From: Manihot esculenta
Taxonomy: Eukaryota; Streptophyta; Magnoliopsida; Malpighiales; Euphorbiaceae
DNA length: 64,000 nt
Direction of reading: 5' to 3'
NCBI RefSeq assembly: GCF_001659605.2
Contig: NC_035166.2
Span: 18,617,279-18,681,278 of the forward strand
Shown here: piece after piece, positions 23,601 to 33,910 of the stretch
How the letters are laid out: every line of letters begins with the position of its first letter
Numbering within the stretch: the stretch's first letter is position 1
The notes under the pieces: generated by a model
Told to the model about the DNA's origin: nothing
Databases searched by the model: none
What the model saw: only the letters and a program-made list of their open reading frames with translations
Translations under genes and position numbers: made by a program

Positions 23601-25630
23601 CATCCCCTCCTAAGCAACCTACGAGCCTGAAGAGCTGAAATTAGACCTCTAGGTGTACCCCTCTTGTCTCCTCTGAAGACGACCTCTGACCCATCCTGAC
23701 ATCTGAACTTAACTACTTTGTCCCTGCAGTCCAAGGTAGCACCATGGGTAGATAGCCAATCCATCCCTAGAATGACGTCAAAGTCTGTCAAATCTAGAAC
23801 CACCAGGTCGGCGGACAAGCATCTTCCCTCTATAAAAACTGGACTACACTGGCAGACTGACTCTGCAACTGACGGGTCACACTTGGGTCCACTGACCCAT
23901 AGGGGACACTCTAACCCAGAGACCATCAATCCTAACCTCTGAACGGCTCTCGGTGCAATAAAAGAGTGAGATGCACCTGGGTCCATTAATGCATACACAT
24001 CAGAACACCCAATGATGAGATTACCTGACACCACGGTGTTGGATGTGTTAGCCTCCTGCTGCGTCATGGTGAAGATCCTGGCTGGAGCTGACGGACCTTC
24101 ACCTCTGAATCCTGCTGAAGAAGAGGCTGACCCTCTCCCTCTGCCTCTGCCACTGGCCTGTGTAGCAGCTGGAGCTACTGGCTGTGCCACACTTCCTGAA
24201 GCTGTCTGCTGTGTCTGTGCCATAGGAACTGCTTTAGGACATTGCCATGACATATGCCCCTCTTGCCCACATCTGTAGCAGGTCGTCGTCCCATACCGGC
24301 ATAAACCCCTGTGTGGCCTACCACACTTCGCACAAGCTGCATTATTTGCCCCAGAACTAGAACCACTGCCAAACCCCAGACTAGACTTGACCTTGTTCCA
24401 GAACTTATTCTTCTTACCCTTGGGCTTACCCCATCTCTTACTGCCTGAAGCTGCTGCACTCAAGGTAGAGGGATCTAACCTTCCCCCTCCCGGAGTTTTA
24501 GAACCAGAAGCTTGTGCCACTGTCTGTTTGACTGTCCCCTGAACGATGGCACTAGCCTCCATTCTCCTAGCCATGTCTACTATGGCGTGAAAACTCTCTC
24601 TATCTGCTGACTGTACCAAGGAGGAATACCTGGGATGGAGCTTCATGATATACCTCCTCGACTTCTTCTGGTCTGTGCTAAGGTCTTGCCCAGCAAAAGG
24701 CAGCAACTCCATAAACCTGTCAGTATATTCGTCTACACTCATTTCATCGGTTTGCCTCAACTGCTCGAATTCTATCATCTTCAATTCCCTTGAACTATCA
24801 GGGAAAGCCCATCCTGCAAATTCATTAGCGAACTCCTCCCACGATAGGCTATCCACCCTCGGCTTCACATAGTTTTTGAACCACTCACGGGCCTTTTTGC
24901 ATTTCAAGGTGAAACCAGCCATCTGAATGGCTCTACTATCATCAGCTCCGATCTCCTCTGTGATCATCTTGACCTTCTCCAAATATACAAACGGGTCATC
25001 ACCTGACTCAAACTGGGGAGCACCCAACTTCATGTAATCTGTCATTTTAACCTTACTTCCCCCAGATGAGCTAGGCTGAGGTATCTGGGTATCTGGGCAT
25101 GTAGGTGCTGGTGGTGGTGGAGGTACAGCATCCCCCGGAGTGGGGTTTGCTGGATTTGGATAGTATGGTGGAGGTGGGTACACTGGGTACTGTGGATATG
25201 GTGGGTAGTATGGTGGGTATGGCATCTGTGTGGGGTAGGGGTTAAAACTAGGGTAATCCGATGTACCTCCCATCGAATACCCGGGATTTTGGGTGTAGGG
25301 CGGATAGTGAGGTGGCTGAACAAATCCCGAGGCCTGAGTGCCTCCTTGGGATTCCCCCATACCCTCTTCTGACATACTGACGCCCAAACTGCCATCCCTC
25401 CTTTGATCAACATCCATCTGATCCCCCATATCTTCTGACATACCTCCCTGCACTGTTCCTCTGACTGATCTGCTTCTTCCCAGATCTAAAGACCTTCTAG
25501 GGTCTCTCACTGCTCGGTCCCTGTTGGACCTACTTGACATTGCCCTAGGCAATGTTGAAGGACGGGCATCAATGCCCTCGTCCTGAGGTGGTATTCCAGT
25601 CAATCGTGCAGATCGACGGGTTCCTCTCAT
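20639..25630 (-). CDS. Intact gag-pol polyprotein of element E (1663 aa)
   Basis: A single uninterrupted frame; the start [10 protein letters not shown] is the same as in A. Domains: Pro/Tyr-rich N-terminus with repeated PPY-type runs (about 110-180); gag capsid (about 190-330); CCHC zinc knuckle [14 protein letters not shown] (451-464); aspartic protease DPGASHSF (Asp 550); reverse transcriptase with FIDD (884-887); RNase H (first Asp 1033); integrase HHCC finger (first His 1257) and catalytic triad Asp1320, Asp1381, Glu1417, with the canonical 35-residue gap between the last two; and a chromodomain at about 1605-1663 ending QQYPHLF. In the family, gag builds the particle, the protease cuts the polyprotein, RT/RNase H makes the DNA copy and integrase inserts it, with the chromodomain binding modified histone tails. 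All catalytic residues I can place are present, so it may be active or only recently silent. Confidence 0.96.
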   Translation of the reverse strand: MRGTRRSARLTGIPPQDEGIDARPSTLPRAMSSRSNRDRAVRDPRRSLDLGRSRSVRGTVQGGMSEDMGDQMDVDQRRDGSLGVSMSEEGMGESQGGTQASGFVQPPHYPPYTQNPGYSMGGTSDYPSFNPYPTQMPYPPYYPPYPQYPVYPPPPYYPNPANPTPGDAVPPPPPAPTCPDTQIPQPSSSGGSKVKMTDYMKLGAPQFESGDDPFVYLEKVKMITEEIGADDSRAIQMAGFTLKCKKAREWFKNYVKPRVDSLSWEEFANEFAGWAFPDSSRELKMIEFEQLRQTDEMSVDEYTDRFMELLPFAGQDLSTDQKKSRRYIMKLHPRYSSLVQSADRESFHAIVDMARRMEASAIVQGTVKQTVAQASGSKTPGGGRLDPSTLSAAASGSKRWGKPKGKKNKFWNKVKSSLGFGSGSSSGANNAACAKCGRPHRGLCRYGTTTCYRCGQEGHMSWQCPKAVPMAQTQQTASGSVAQPVAPAATQASGRGRGRGSASSSAGFRGEGPSAPARIFTMTQQEANTSNTVVSGNLIIGCSDVYALMDPGASHSFIAPRAVQRLGLMVSGLECPLWVSGPKCDPSVAESVCQCSPVFIEGRCLSADLVVLDLTDFDVILGMDWLSTHGATLDCRDKVVKFRCQDGSEVVFRGDKRGTPRGLISALQARRLLRRGCQGFLAHVRELDSHVREPASVPVVSEFLDVFPDELPGLPPAREIEFEIELMPGTRPISIPPYRMAPAEMKELKEQLQELVDKGFIRPSTSPWGAPVLFVKKKDGSLRLCIDYRQLNKVTIKNKYPLPRIDDLFDQLAGAGCFSKIDLRSGYHQLRIREEDVPKTAFRTRYGHYEFLVMPFGLTNAPAAFMDLMNRIFRPYLDHFVIVFIDDILVYSRNAEEHAHHLRIVLQTLREHGLYAKFSKCEFWLRSISFLGHIVSENGIEVDPKKVEAVTNWPRPTSVTEIRSFLGLAGYYRRFVQDFSKIAAPLTRLTRKNQRFEWTDRCEESFEELKKRLTSAPVLALPTSNEDFTVFCDASRVGLGCVLMQNGRVIAYASRQLKRHEMNYPTHDLEMAAVIFALKMWRHYLYGVKCEIFTDHKSLQHILSQRDLNLRQRRWVELLSDYDCKIQYHPGKANVVADALSRKSLGSLSHITAERRPVVKEFYKLIEESLQMELSGTGALIAQMKVTPVFLEQVAQKQHEDPELVKIARTVQSGKDSEFRFDSKGILRYGNRLCVPDDIGLKGDIMREAHNARYSIHPGATKMYQDLKRVYWWPAMKREVAQFVSACEICQRVKLEHQKPAGMLNPLPIPEWKWENIAMDFVVGLPATSNRLDSIWVIVDRLTKSAHFIPVRSNYSVDKLAQVYVDEVVRLHGVPVSIVSDRGPQFTSRFCRSLQSAMGTRLDFSTAFHPQTDGQSERTIQTIEDMLRMCVLDFGGSWKQHLPLVEFAYNNSYHASIGMAPYEALYGRKCRSPVCWEEVGERSLAGPELVEITSRVVPMIRERIKTATSRQKSYADIRRKQVEFQEGDLVLLKVSPMKGVVRFGKKGKLAPRYIGPFEVLQRIGNVSYKLDLPASMERIHPVFHVSMLRKFVSDPGKVLSEPDVEIQEDLTYVEQPVRILDTQIRKLRNKEIPMVKVLWNHHNLEECTWETRESMLQQYPHLF

Positions 25631-25867
25631 CCTGTTTTCTGAGAAACAGTAAACATCACATAAACATCAGCATTAAATGGTTCATGTCGGCAAGCATGAA
25701 CCTCACAGCTACATTACACACATAGCATATCATCATGGCATATGATACAATCATAGCAAGACAGGACTCTACATCCTATCCTAGTGGACATGATTTTTGC
25801 CTATTGTGCTTGACCTTCTATAACTTCTATGAGCCCGACACTCTAGGTCCGACCATATGAACCTAGG

Positions 25868-25879
25868 GCTCTGATACCA
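25868..25879 (-). other. Primer binding site, tRNA-Met type (element E)
   Basis: GCTCTGATACCA on the plus strand is the complement of TGGTATCAGAGC, three bases from the 5' LTR at 25883. The 25631-25867 interval is leader sequence. Confidence 0.94.
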
Positions 25880-25882
25880 CTC

Positions 25883-28122
25883 TGTAACGCCCCGGAAATC
25901 CGGACCGCTACCGGCGCTAGGATTCAGGTCGGCTTAAGGCCGCCGGAACCCGTAGCAAGCCTACATACATCCTGTTTACCTGTTTAATCCCATACATGAT
26001 CAACAAGCATACATAAGAATTAAAAACTTTTCTTTTTCTTCATTCACCAAACTCAACCTGTGCATGCACTATATTCATCATATACATAAACATTAATCCC
26101 TCTGTGGGATCTCATCAAAGCCTCAAGGGCTATACATCATATGGTGAGTTGGTTTACATCAATATCAAAACACAAGATCATGTACATACCAAGGGATTAA
26201 CAAATACTATGGTCAAGCACAACTCTATCCTCAATAACATAGTTACATAAACATAACTGTTTCAAACTTTACATTACTTTCTTATCATTTGTCATGTCCA
26301 CATACTCTAGCTATTACATACATATGACTTTTCTCTTCTTTTCTTCTCTATCACTCCCGTACCTGCAAACCTGGGGGTTAGGGGAGAGGGGTGAGCTAAA
26401 AGCCCAGTGAGCAGAAACTAAAAACATTATATTAAATTTCATGCTTTCATGGAATGCATCATATCACAAACAATTCACATCAAGGGTGAACCTGTCACCA
26501 ATTAGTCCCAACATAGTCTCGTGCCAGGCCGTAGCATGGGGTCCTGGTCTTCCTGTCATAACATACATAAAGTCTCGTGCCAGGCCGTAGCATGGGGTCC
26601 TGGTCTTCCTGTCATAACATATATAAAGCCTCGTGCCAGGCCGTAGCATGGGGTCCTGGTCTTCCTGTCATAACATATATAAAGTCTCGTGGACTAATTG
26701 GATCATACAGCATTCACCCACAACCACAAAATAAAATGCAATGCGACATATTCGTGAACTAATGCAATCAGCCTATTACATGTCATCATGATGCATGAAA
26801 CATGCTCAAAACATTTAATTGCTTGATTTAAAACATTAAGCTTGTTTCCACTCACCTCTGGCTAGCTCCGACCAGACACTGAAGCAGCTCACTCACTGCT
26901 GGGGTCCTCGGTTCCTCGGGTCCGAACCTACACAGGTGGACTCCAATGAGGGACCAAACATATATAAACACAACTCTAATATATCCCCCAAAAACCCCCT
27001 AAAACATCATGAAAACATCACAGAAAATATGCATGAAACGGCTGAACAGGGCACCTTCGGCGGCACCTTCGGCGGCCGAAAGTCCTGGACAGAGACGAAA
27101 CTCAGCTAGGTTCGGCGGCACCTTTGGCGGCCGAAAGTGCCAGACAGAGACGAAAGTCTCTTTTCGGGGGCACCTTCGGCAGCCGAAAGCTGCCTTCACA
27201 AGAGGGGTTCGGCGGCCGAAACTCCCTTCGGCTGCCGAACCTAGTTCCTGCCAAACGGCAGAAACTTGGTTCAAATGAACCTCCTACCTCCCAAAACCAT
27301 AGATCATGCATATTTCTCAACCAAAACACACATACAAGTTCCTAGGGGTCTCAAACATGCATATACCCCATCTACAACACTTCATTCACACACAATCAAG
27401 CTACATTGCTCAAACATCATCAAAACCCATAAACTCAACATATGTCCTAACATGCATTTCTACCCATAGATCTTACTTAAAACTTGTTTAAAACATAAAA
27501 AGGGTTCAAGATCGACCCTTACCTCTTGAAGAAACGAGAGGAAAGCGATCCTAGCTTGGAGATGGAGAGATTAAGCTCTTTGAACCTCCAAGCACTCAAA
27601 ACTTGCTCAAAGCTCACAAATCTTCAAAACAAAGTTATAAACTTGTTAAAACCATGAAAGATCTAGAGGAAACACTCAAGATCGAGGGAGGAACGGTGGA
27701 GACTCACCTTGGTCGACAATGGGAGAGAAAAAGCTCGCCCGTGCGGACCAAGGGGACCCTTTTATAGTGGCTGGCCAGGCCACGTTCGGGGGCCGAATGT
27801 GCCTCCGCATCCATGCAATGTTCGGCGGCCGAACATAAGGTTCGGCGGCCGAACCTGCACTTCCCTCACTTAGACTTTCGGGGGCCTAACGTGCCTCCCA
27901 AAGTCCATGCATGTTCGGCGGCCGAAAGTGAGTTTCGGCGGCCGAACCTGGGTTTTTCCTTAAAGAATTTTCATGCAAAAACTTATTTAAAATCATACTT
28001 AAAACATTAAAATACATGAAAACATTTTATAAAAACATGCTTTTACCCTTCTAGAGGTTTCCGACACCCAAATTCCACCGGACGGTAGGAATTCCGATAC
28101 CGGAGTCTAGCCGGGTATTACA
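25883..28122 (-). repeat. 5' LTR of element E (2240 bp)
   Basis: Near-identical to 18232-20527 apart from one fewer 56-bp unit. This copy should drive transcription of the intact gag-pol. Palindrome clusters lie at about 27048-27245 and 27785-27955, on either side of the promoter. Confidence 0.95.
27759..27766 (-). promoter_or_regulatory. TATA box of element E 5' LTR
   Basis: CTTTTATA on the plus strand, which is TATAAAAG in the element sense, in the same context as in A. Transcription would run leftward through gag-pol. Confidence 0.75.
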
Positions 28123-28127
28123 CGATC
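28123..28127. repeat. Target site duplication CGATC, right copy (element E)
   Basis: Directly follows the LTR end TATTACA. It matches 18227-18231. Confidence 0.94.
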
Positions 28128-28206
28128 CTTCACCACTATCTGCAGTTGTAAATTGTAGGTAACCAAGAAGGTTATTTTTGACCGGCTTCGACAACCGCTC
28201 CTGTCA

Positions 28207-28211
28207 CCTTC
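28207..28211. repeat. Target site duplication CCTTC, right copy (element D)
   Basis: Directly follows the D terminus CTGTCA. C's polyprotein frame resumes at 28212. Confidence 0.93.
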
Positions 28212-30523
28212 TCTCCGGAGGATGCTCAGGGTGTTCAGATGCCGCATGACGACGCCTTGGTTGTTGAAGCCGTCATCCACAACTACTGGGTGAAGAAGAT
28301 CTTGGTGGATGACGGGAGTAAGGTGAATCTACTGTCGTACAGGGTTTTCCAGCAGATGGGAATCCCTGAGGAGCAACTAGTTCGGGACCAAGCCCCAGTT
28401 AAAGGGATAGGAGGAGTCCCAGTCCCTGTGGAGGGGAAGGTAAAGCTGGCTCTTACTTTAGGAGAAGTACCAAGGACTCGCACTCATTATGCGGTGTTCT
28501 TAGTGGTCAAACTCCCATTGAGCTACAACGCAATACTGGGGAGACCTGCGCTGTTTGATTTCGAGGTCGTTACCAGCATCAGATACCTGGCTATGAAGTT
28601 TTCAACTGAGGCAGGAGTGGGGGTAGTCAGAGGAAGCCAGGAAGAAGCAAGAGCAGTGTACCTGGCCATGATATCAGAGCCGAACTCGGCAGGGGAGAAG
28701 CTTGACTCAGAAGTTTTGGAGGTTCGAGATGAGAAAAAAGAGGCTAGAACGGAACCGGTCGGAGAGCTGGAGACATTCCCCTTATCAGAAGCAGAGATAG
28801 ATAAGGTCTTCAGTCTTAACGCCAGCCTCATCGAAGAGCAGAAAACGGAAGTCATGGCCCTGATCCGAGGTCATGCATCAAGCTTCGCCTGGAAGCCTTC
28901 TGATATGCCTGGGATCGACCTTGAAGTGATGACACACAAGTTGAATGTCTTCCCAGAGGCTAGGCCAGTGAAACAGAAGAAGAGGGTGGTAGGAAGGGAG
29001 AAGCAACAGGCCACCAGGGAGGAGGTGCAGAAGTTAGAGGAGGCAGGCTTTATCAGGGAAGTTATGTACCCAGAGTGGTTAGCGAATCCTGTATTAGTTA
29101 AAAAAGTCAATGGCAAATATAGGATGTGCATAGATTTTACTGACCTGAATCAAGTCTGTCCCAAAGATTGTTATCCCCTCCCTGATATTAATAAAATGGT
29201 CGACTCTACGGCCAGTTTTGATTACATGTCGTCTTTGGATGCAATGTCTGGTTATCATCAAATCCCAATGGACAGGTCAGATGAAGAAAAGACCTCGTTC
29301 ATAACAGAAGATGGAACTTACTGCTACAAAGCCATGCCTTTTGGGCTGAAAAATGCCGGGGCAACATACCAAAGACTGATGAACAAAATATTCAAAGATC
29401 AGATCGGCAGGAATGTCGAAGTATATGTGGATGATATGGTGGTGAAGAGCCCGACCTTCCATCAACACTTGGTAGATCTCAGGGAGGTATTCGAAGTATT
29501 AAAGCAGTACAGAATGAGGCTAAATCCGGCTAAATGCACTTTTTTCATCAGACGAGGAAAGTTCTTGGGATATATGGTGAGTGGAAAAGGCATTGAGCCC
29601 AATCTAGAAAAAGTAGAAGCTATCCTAAATATGCCGGAGCCAACCTGTGTAAGAGATGTCCAGAGACTTACGGGGAGAGTGGTGGCGCTCAATCGGTTCA
29701 TGTTGAGGTCGGCGGAGAGATGCTTGCCGTTCTTTAAGAAGCTGAGAAAAGTGCCGAACTTCGAATGGACCGAGGATTGCCGAGAGGCTTTCAAAGAGCT
29801 CAAAAGCTATCTCAGCTCACCTCATGTACTTAGCAGTCCCTTGGAAGGAGAAGAGCTCTTGATCTACTTATCAGCCTCAGAATAAGCCGTCAGTGCTGTG
29901 TTAGTAAGGGAGGAAGGAGGAGAGCAGAAGCCTATTTTCTACGTCAGCAAAGTGCTTAAAGATGCCGAGGTAAGATACTTGAACATTGAAAAAATAGCAT
30001 ATGCCCTGTTACTGGCAGTCAAAAAATTTAGAGTCTATCTCGAAAGCCACCAAGGAGTAGTGATGACAGACCAGCCGTTAAAGAAGATCCTCCACAGGCC
30101 AGAAATATCAGGTCGGATGCTCGCCTGGTCCATCGAGATTGGTCCCTACTGTTTAGAGTACCGACCTCGAACCACCATAAAATCTCAGGCCCTTGCAGAC
30201 TTCATAGCAGAGTGCTCGTTCAGTGAAGAGTAGAGGGAACGGGGTGAGTCATCTTTGGAAGAATGGGAAAATGAGAGAGAAGGGCAGTCCTCTCAAGAAT
30301 TTAGCTGGAAACTATATGTGGATGAGGCATCGGGTGCTGGAGACAGCGGCGCTGGAATAATGTTGAAGGGACTTGAAGAATTTAAGGTTTGCTACGCCCT
30401 ACGCCTAGAATTCAAGGCCTCTAATAATGTGGCAGAGTATGAAACCCTAATAAACGGAATGCTAGTAGCAATAGAGGTAGGGGCAACCGACCTCGAGGTG
30501 AATAGTGACTCCCAGCTGGTGAT
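28212..30523 (+). pseudogene. Protease, RT and two RNase H domains of element C, broken
   Basis: Continues C's frame after the D insertion. The aspartic protease has LVDDGSKVNLLS (catalytic Asp codon about 28308). Reverse transcriptase has CIDFTDLNQVCPKD, MPFGLKNAGATYQRLMN and YVDD (29424-29435). A first RNase H follows, broken by TAA at 29883-29885. TAG at 30231-30233 separates a second, archaeal-like RNase H (30303 onward, WKLYVDEASG, NNVAEYE and NSDSQLVI), a known mark of Tat elements. The frame is cut by the F1 LTR at 30524, so integrase is absent here. At least two stops make it non-functional. Confidence 0.9.
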
Positions 30524-31389
30524 TGATAGTGGTTGTCGAAGCTGTAAAAAATAAACCTATTATCAACCAACAAAATAATTTGCAGATAATGGCAATAGGG
30601 TCGAACCACAGGGATTTGACACTACGAATTTTCCTATTAGTGACTTGGACAAATAACAAAAGTAAATAAAAGAGGGGGGTTTATTTTGAAGAGTTAAAGC
30701 TGAATAAAAGAAAGCAATAATTAAATGAGTAAATCAATGGGAGAAGGATTCTAGTTGAAGCATGGATCTAATTTAGTTAGTTTAGAATTGATCATTGATC
30801 TTTTTGATACTCTTATTTATTTCGATAAGTTAGTTTAGGATGTGGAAGACGCTTCTCACAATCCAAATTCCTCCTTAATTTTAGTTTGATTAGGAAACGT
30901 TCGCTAATCAAACTCTAGTTAATAAGTTGCCAAGGAACGTCCTTGGGGCTTTTAGCATCAAACAACTGTTAACTGCATTAGGACTTAGAGAAACCCAACT
31001 CTAACCTTGCCAACCGCGTGGTCAAGTTTAGATTATGCAACTGATTATACTTGTGTTTAAACAATCTAAGCAATTACGGACTTAAATTATTCAAACAATA
31101 TATTACTCAAGCAATTAAAAATAACAGGCCTTAATTGATTATAAAAGCAAAGCAATAATTATAGAAAGATCAAGTTGCATAAATATTGAAAGTAAACAAG
31201 AGTTTAATAATGGAGTTTTAGATCTCCCAATTCATCACAAATCTAAAATTTCCCAACTTCAACTAGAAAGGAAAAGTGTTTAGCCACTCATGGTGGACAA
31301 AATACACAAAAAGAGGAGAAGAAAGGAAGATGGAGAGTGGCTGCTGAATATCTGCAGTGATTCCGAAGAGATCTCAGCATCAGAATTTT
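30524..31389 (-). repeat. F1: truncated Athila-type LTR inserted in element C
   Basis: Starts TGATAGTGGTTGTCGAAGC and is similar to the first 830-odd bases of the F2 LTRs, then stops after CCGAAGAGAT. The last 20 or so bases (CTCAGCATCAGAATTTT) do not follow the LTR; part of them is the inverse of a nearby LTR word. The would-be duplication at the left is GTGAT (30519-30523). No internal region follows. Confidence 0.8.
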
Positions 31390-32806
31390 TGATAGCGGTT
31401 GTCGAAGCCGTCAAAAATAAACCTATTATCAACCAACAAAATAATTTGCAGATAGTGGCAATAGGGTCGAACCACAGGGATTTGACACTACGAATTTTCC
31501 TATTAATGACTTGGACAAATAACAAAAGTAAATAAAAGAGGGGGTTTTGTTTTGAAGAGTTAAAGCTGAATAAAAGAAAGCAGTAATTAAATGAGTAAAT
31601 CAATGGGAGAAGGATTCTAGTTGAAGCATGGATCTAATTCAGTTAGTTTAGAATTGATCATTGATCTTTTTGATACTCTTATTTATTTTAATAAGTTAGT
31701 TTAGGATATGGAAGATGCTTCTCACAATCTAAATTCCTCCTTAATTTTAGTTTGATAGGAAACGTTCGCTAATCAAACTCTAGTTAACAAGTTGCCAAGG
31801 AACGTCCTTGGGGCTTTTAGCATCGAACAACTGTTAACTGCATTAGGACTTAGAGAAACCCAACTCTAACCTTGCCAACCGCGTGGTCAAGTTTAGATTA
31901 TGCAACTGATTATACTTGTGTTTAAACAATCTAAGCAATTACGGACTTAAATTATTCAAACAATATATTACTCAAGCAATTAAAAACAACATGCCTTAAT
32001 TGATTCTAAAAGCAAAGCAATAATTATAGAAAGATCAAGTTGCATAAATATTGAAAGTAAACAAGAGTTTAATAATGGAGTTTTAGATCTCCCAATTCAT
32101 CACAAATCTGAAATTTCCCAACTTCAACTAGAAAGGAAAAGTGTTTAGCCACTCACGGTGGACAAAATACACAAAAAGAGGAGAAGAAAGGAAGATGGAG
32201 AGTGGCTACTGAATTTCTGCAGTGATTCCGAAGAGATTTTGCAGAGGAATTGATGCTGAGATGCCCTGCTGGTCTAGATGCTGTCCTCTTTATAGGTGGA
32301 GAGTCCAAATTCAATTAGGGTTAGGAGATCCCAATTTTGACTTAGTCTTTGTGGTCTTTAATTCCTCTTTTGTCTTTGAATTTTATTGTGGATGGAATTC
32401 CTTTGGTGAAAGATATTCCTGTGGCTCTTGGGACTGGTCTGATGGTGTTTGAAATGGATTTGAACTTCTTTGCTTTTGAATTTCAGTTTTCTGCACTTTT
32501 CCTGCTTCTGCTGTCTCTCTGCGTCAATGTGATTTGGACGGGTGATTTGGGTAGATCACTTGCCCAAATCATTTCTGTGTGTTGCCTCCAGATTTCTGCC
32601 TTAGCTTTCTGCTTTTGATTTCTGCGGGTGATTTGGCCAAATCACTTTGACCCAATCACTTTTCTAGCTTTTTCTGCACTTTTTCTCAAACTTTCCATTT
32701 TCTTCTTTTTCTACAAAAACATAACAAAAACATAAATTAAGCTAGAAAAATGTGTAATTAATGAGTGATAAATATAATAAAAATGTAGCTAAATTATGCT
32801 TGATCA
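31390..32806 (-). repeat. 3' LTR of element F2
   Basis: On the plus strand it starts TGATAGCGG and ends CTTGATCA. It contains an exact GTGATTTGGCCAAATCAC palindrome at 32628-32645 and a conserved dyad at 31795-31811. A TATA-like CTTTATA lies near 32289. Confidence 0.92.
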
Positions 32807-33910
32807 AATACCCCCACACCTAGCTTTTTGCTTGTCCTCAAGCAACAAACAACTTAGTCAATCAAGCTCCTTTTTCTTTTGAGCCTAAGTACCACTTAAT
32901 CAGCCCCCCTAGACTCCCAAATTGAAGTATTACAGTATAGAGTACTTCAGGCCTAAGGTTGTTCTTCCTTTTCCTTGTTTCCTTTCACCCACCATGGTCA
33001 AGAGAAAGGTTTTTGGTTCAATCATGCTTATTCTTTTGTTTTAAGCTTGATGCAACCCTCTAAGAGTAACTTGCCCTTCTTTTTAAACACACTTTTTATT
33101 CAGCAACACTTTTTTCTTTATTCTTGCCTGAAAAAAGTCACTAACCTTTTTACGCAAAAGTGCATATTAGTGATACCCACCCCCGGTTACTCAGTTAGTC
33201 ACTTGTTCAAGTGGCTACTAGCTCTGTTCATAGCTCATTTGACCATTGGAACAGGTTTATGATTTGTGCTTTGTGCTGTTTTTTTCTTTTTCTTTTCTTT
33301 TCATAACAGTTTGGGCAAATCAGCTCATAGGGAGTTACACTAACTTTTTATTTGCATGTATTTATATTTTTATTTTCCTTGACCACAGCAAATTTAAGGA
33401 TTCAATTCAAGAAAAGAACTTCCAAAGTGAAGGTAGCACATTGTAATTGATTCAATTTAGGCTTAAAGGGGTGGAAAATCAATGGGGTCATGAGATAGGA
33501 AGCTTTTTAACCTGTTATCTATGCTGAGTAGAGCAAAAGCTGATACAAAATTCTGTGTGTACAAAAAGTGAAAAATTTGTGCAAAAAGAAAAATGTGTGA
33601 AAGGGAAAAAAATTTTGGTGTGTGTTATAGGGCAAAAAGATGCAAGAAGAAACAAAAAGAAAGGAAAAGATAATGTAATCAATGCAAAAATAACCTAGCA
33701 GTACCCCCACACCCAGTCCAAACATTGTCCTCAATGTAAAACATATAAAGGAAAAGAAGAGAGAAAGGGACTTCCTGGCCAGTAGGTGATTTGGTCAAGT
33801 GATTTGGGCAAATCACTAGGCCAAATCATTGGTAATGATGGTCTGCGTGCAAAAAATTGTCCACCAGCAGTTGTAGCAGGTGCTCCATGTGCTGCATCCT
33901 ATCTTTGATT
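32807..33910 (-). other. 3' untranslated region of F2 with two hairpin-polypurine modules
   Basis: Next to the LTR is the complement of AGGTGTGGGGGTATT and a 7-bp hairpin with loop TCCT on this strand (32828-32845). At the far end a second purine tract complement (33703-33714) and a 6-bp hairpin (33722-33737, ACATTG-TCCT-CAATGT) recur. The middle has no frame. A palindrome GTGATTTGGGCAAATCAC lies at 33799-33816. Confidence 0.82.

Larger units (their letters stand above)
18232..28122 (-). mobile_element. Element E: young, apparently complete Tekay/Del-like chromovirus
   Basis: The 9.9 kb element has LTRs at 18232-20527 and 25883-28122, a primer site, an intact 1663-codon gag-pol and a polypurine tract. 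By eye the LTRs differ at only about five bases plus one 56-bp repeat unit. It is flanked by CGATC. A is a related but broken copy in the opposite orientation. Every part needed for autonomous movement is visible. Confidence 0.95.
16492..28206 (+). mobile_element. Element D: Athila-type solo LTR, split by element E
   Basis: The pieces are 16492-18231 and 28128-28206, together about 1819 bp. They start TGATAGAGCATAATTTAG and end CCGCTCCTGTCA, the termini seen in the LTRs of J. No primer site, internal region or second LTR exists, and the CCTTC duplication is intact, so this is a solo LTR left by recombination between two LTRs. It carries the LTR hairpin (17444-17467), dyads at 17820-17836 and 17910-17920, and a cluster of TTCGGCGGCCGAA palindromes (16662-16880) otherwise seen mainly in the chromoviruses. 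Confidence 0.92.
14176..30523 (+). mobile_element. Element C: Tat-like Ty3/Gypsy element, split by D (with E inside) and cut off by F1
   Basis: The pieces are 14176-16491 and 28212-30523. The reading frame is continuous across the 11.7 kb insert: codon starts fall at 16492 and 28212. The five-base repeat CCTTC flanks the insert. C is assigned to the Tat group because of the primer site, the short LTR, the protease-RT arrangement and a second RNase H after the first. Its integrase and 3' LTR would lie right of the window, beyond the elements inserted at 30524. Confidence 0.85.

Noticed and set aside
32222..33446. Several hydrophobic 66-95 codon frames on the plus strand in F2 (also 37705-38101 and 48098-48382)
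   Set aside because: They lie antisense within LTR or untranslated regions, are Phe/Leu/Ser-rich because of T-rich sequence, and have no conserved start or partner domain. I considered an env-like protein but saw no signal peptide plus transmembrane layout on the element's own strand.
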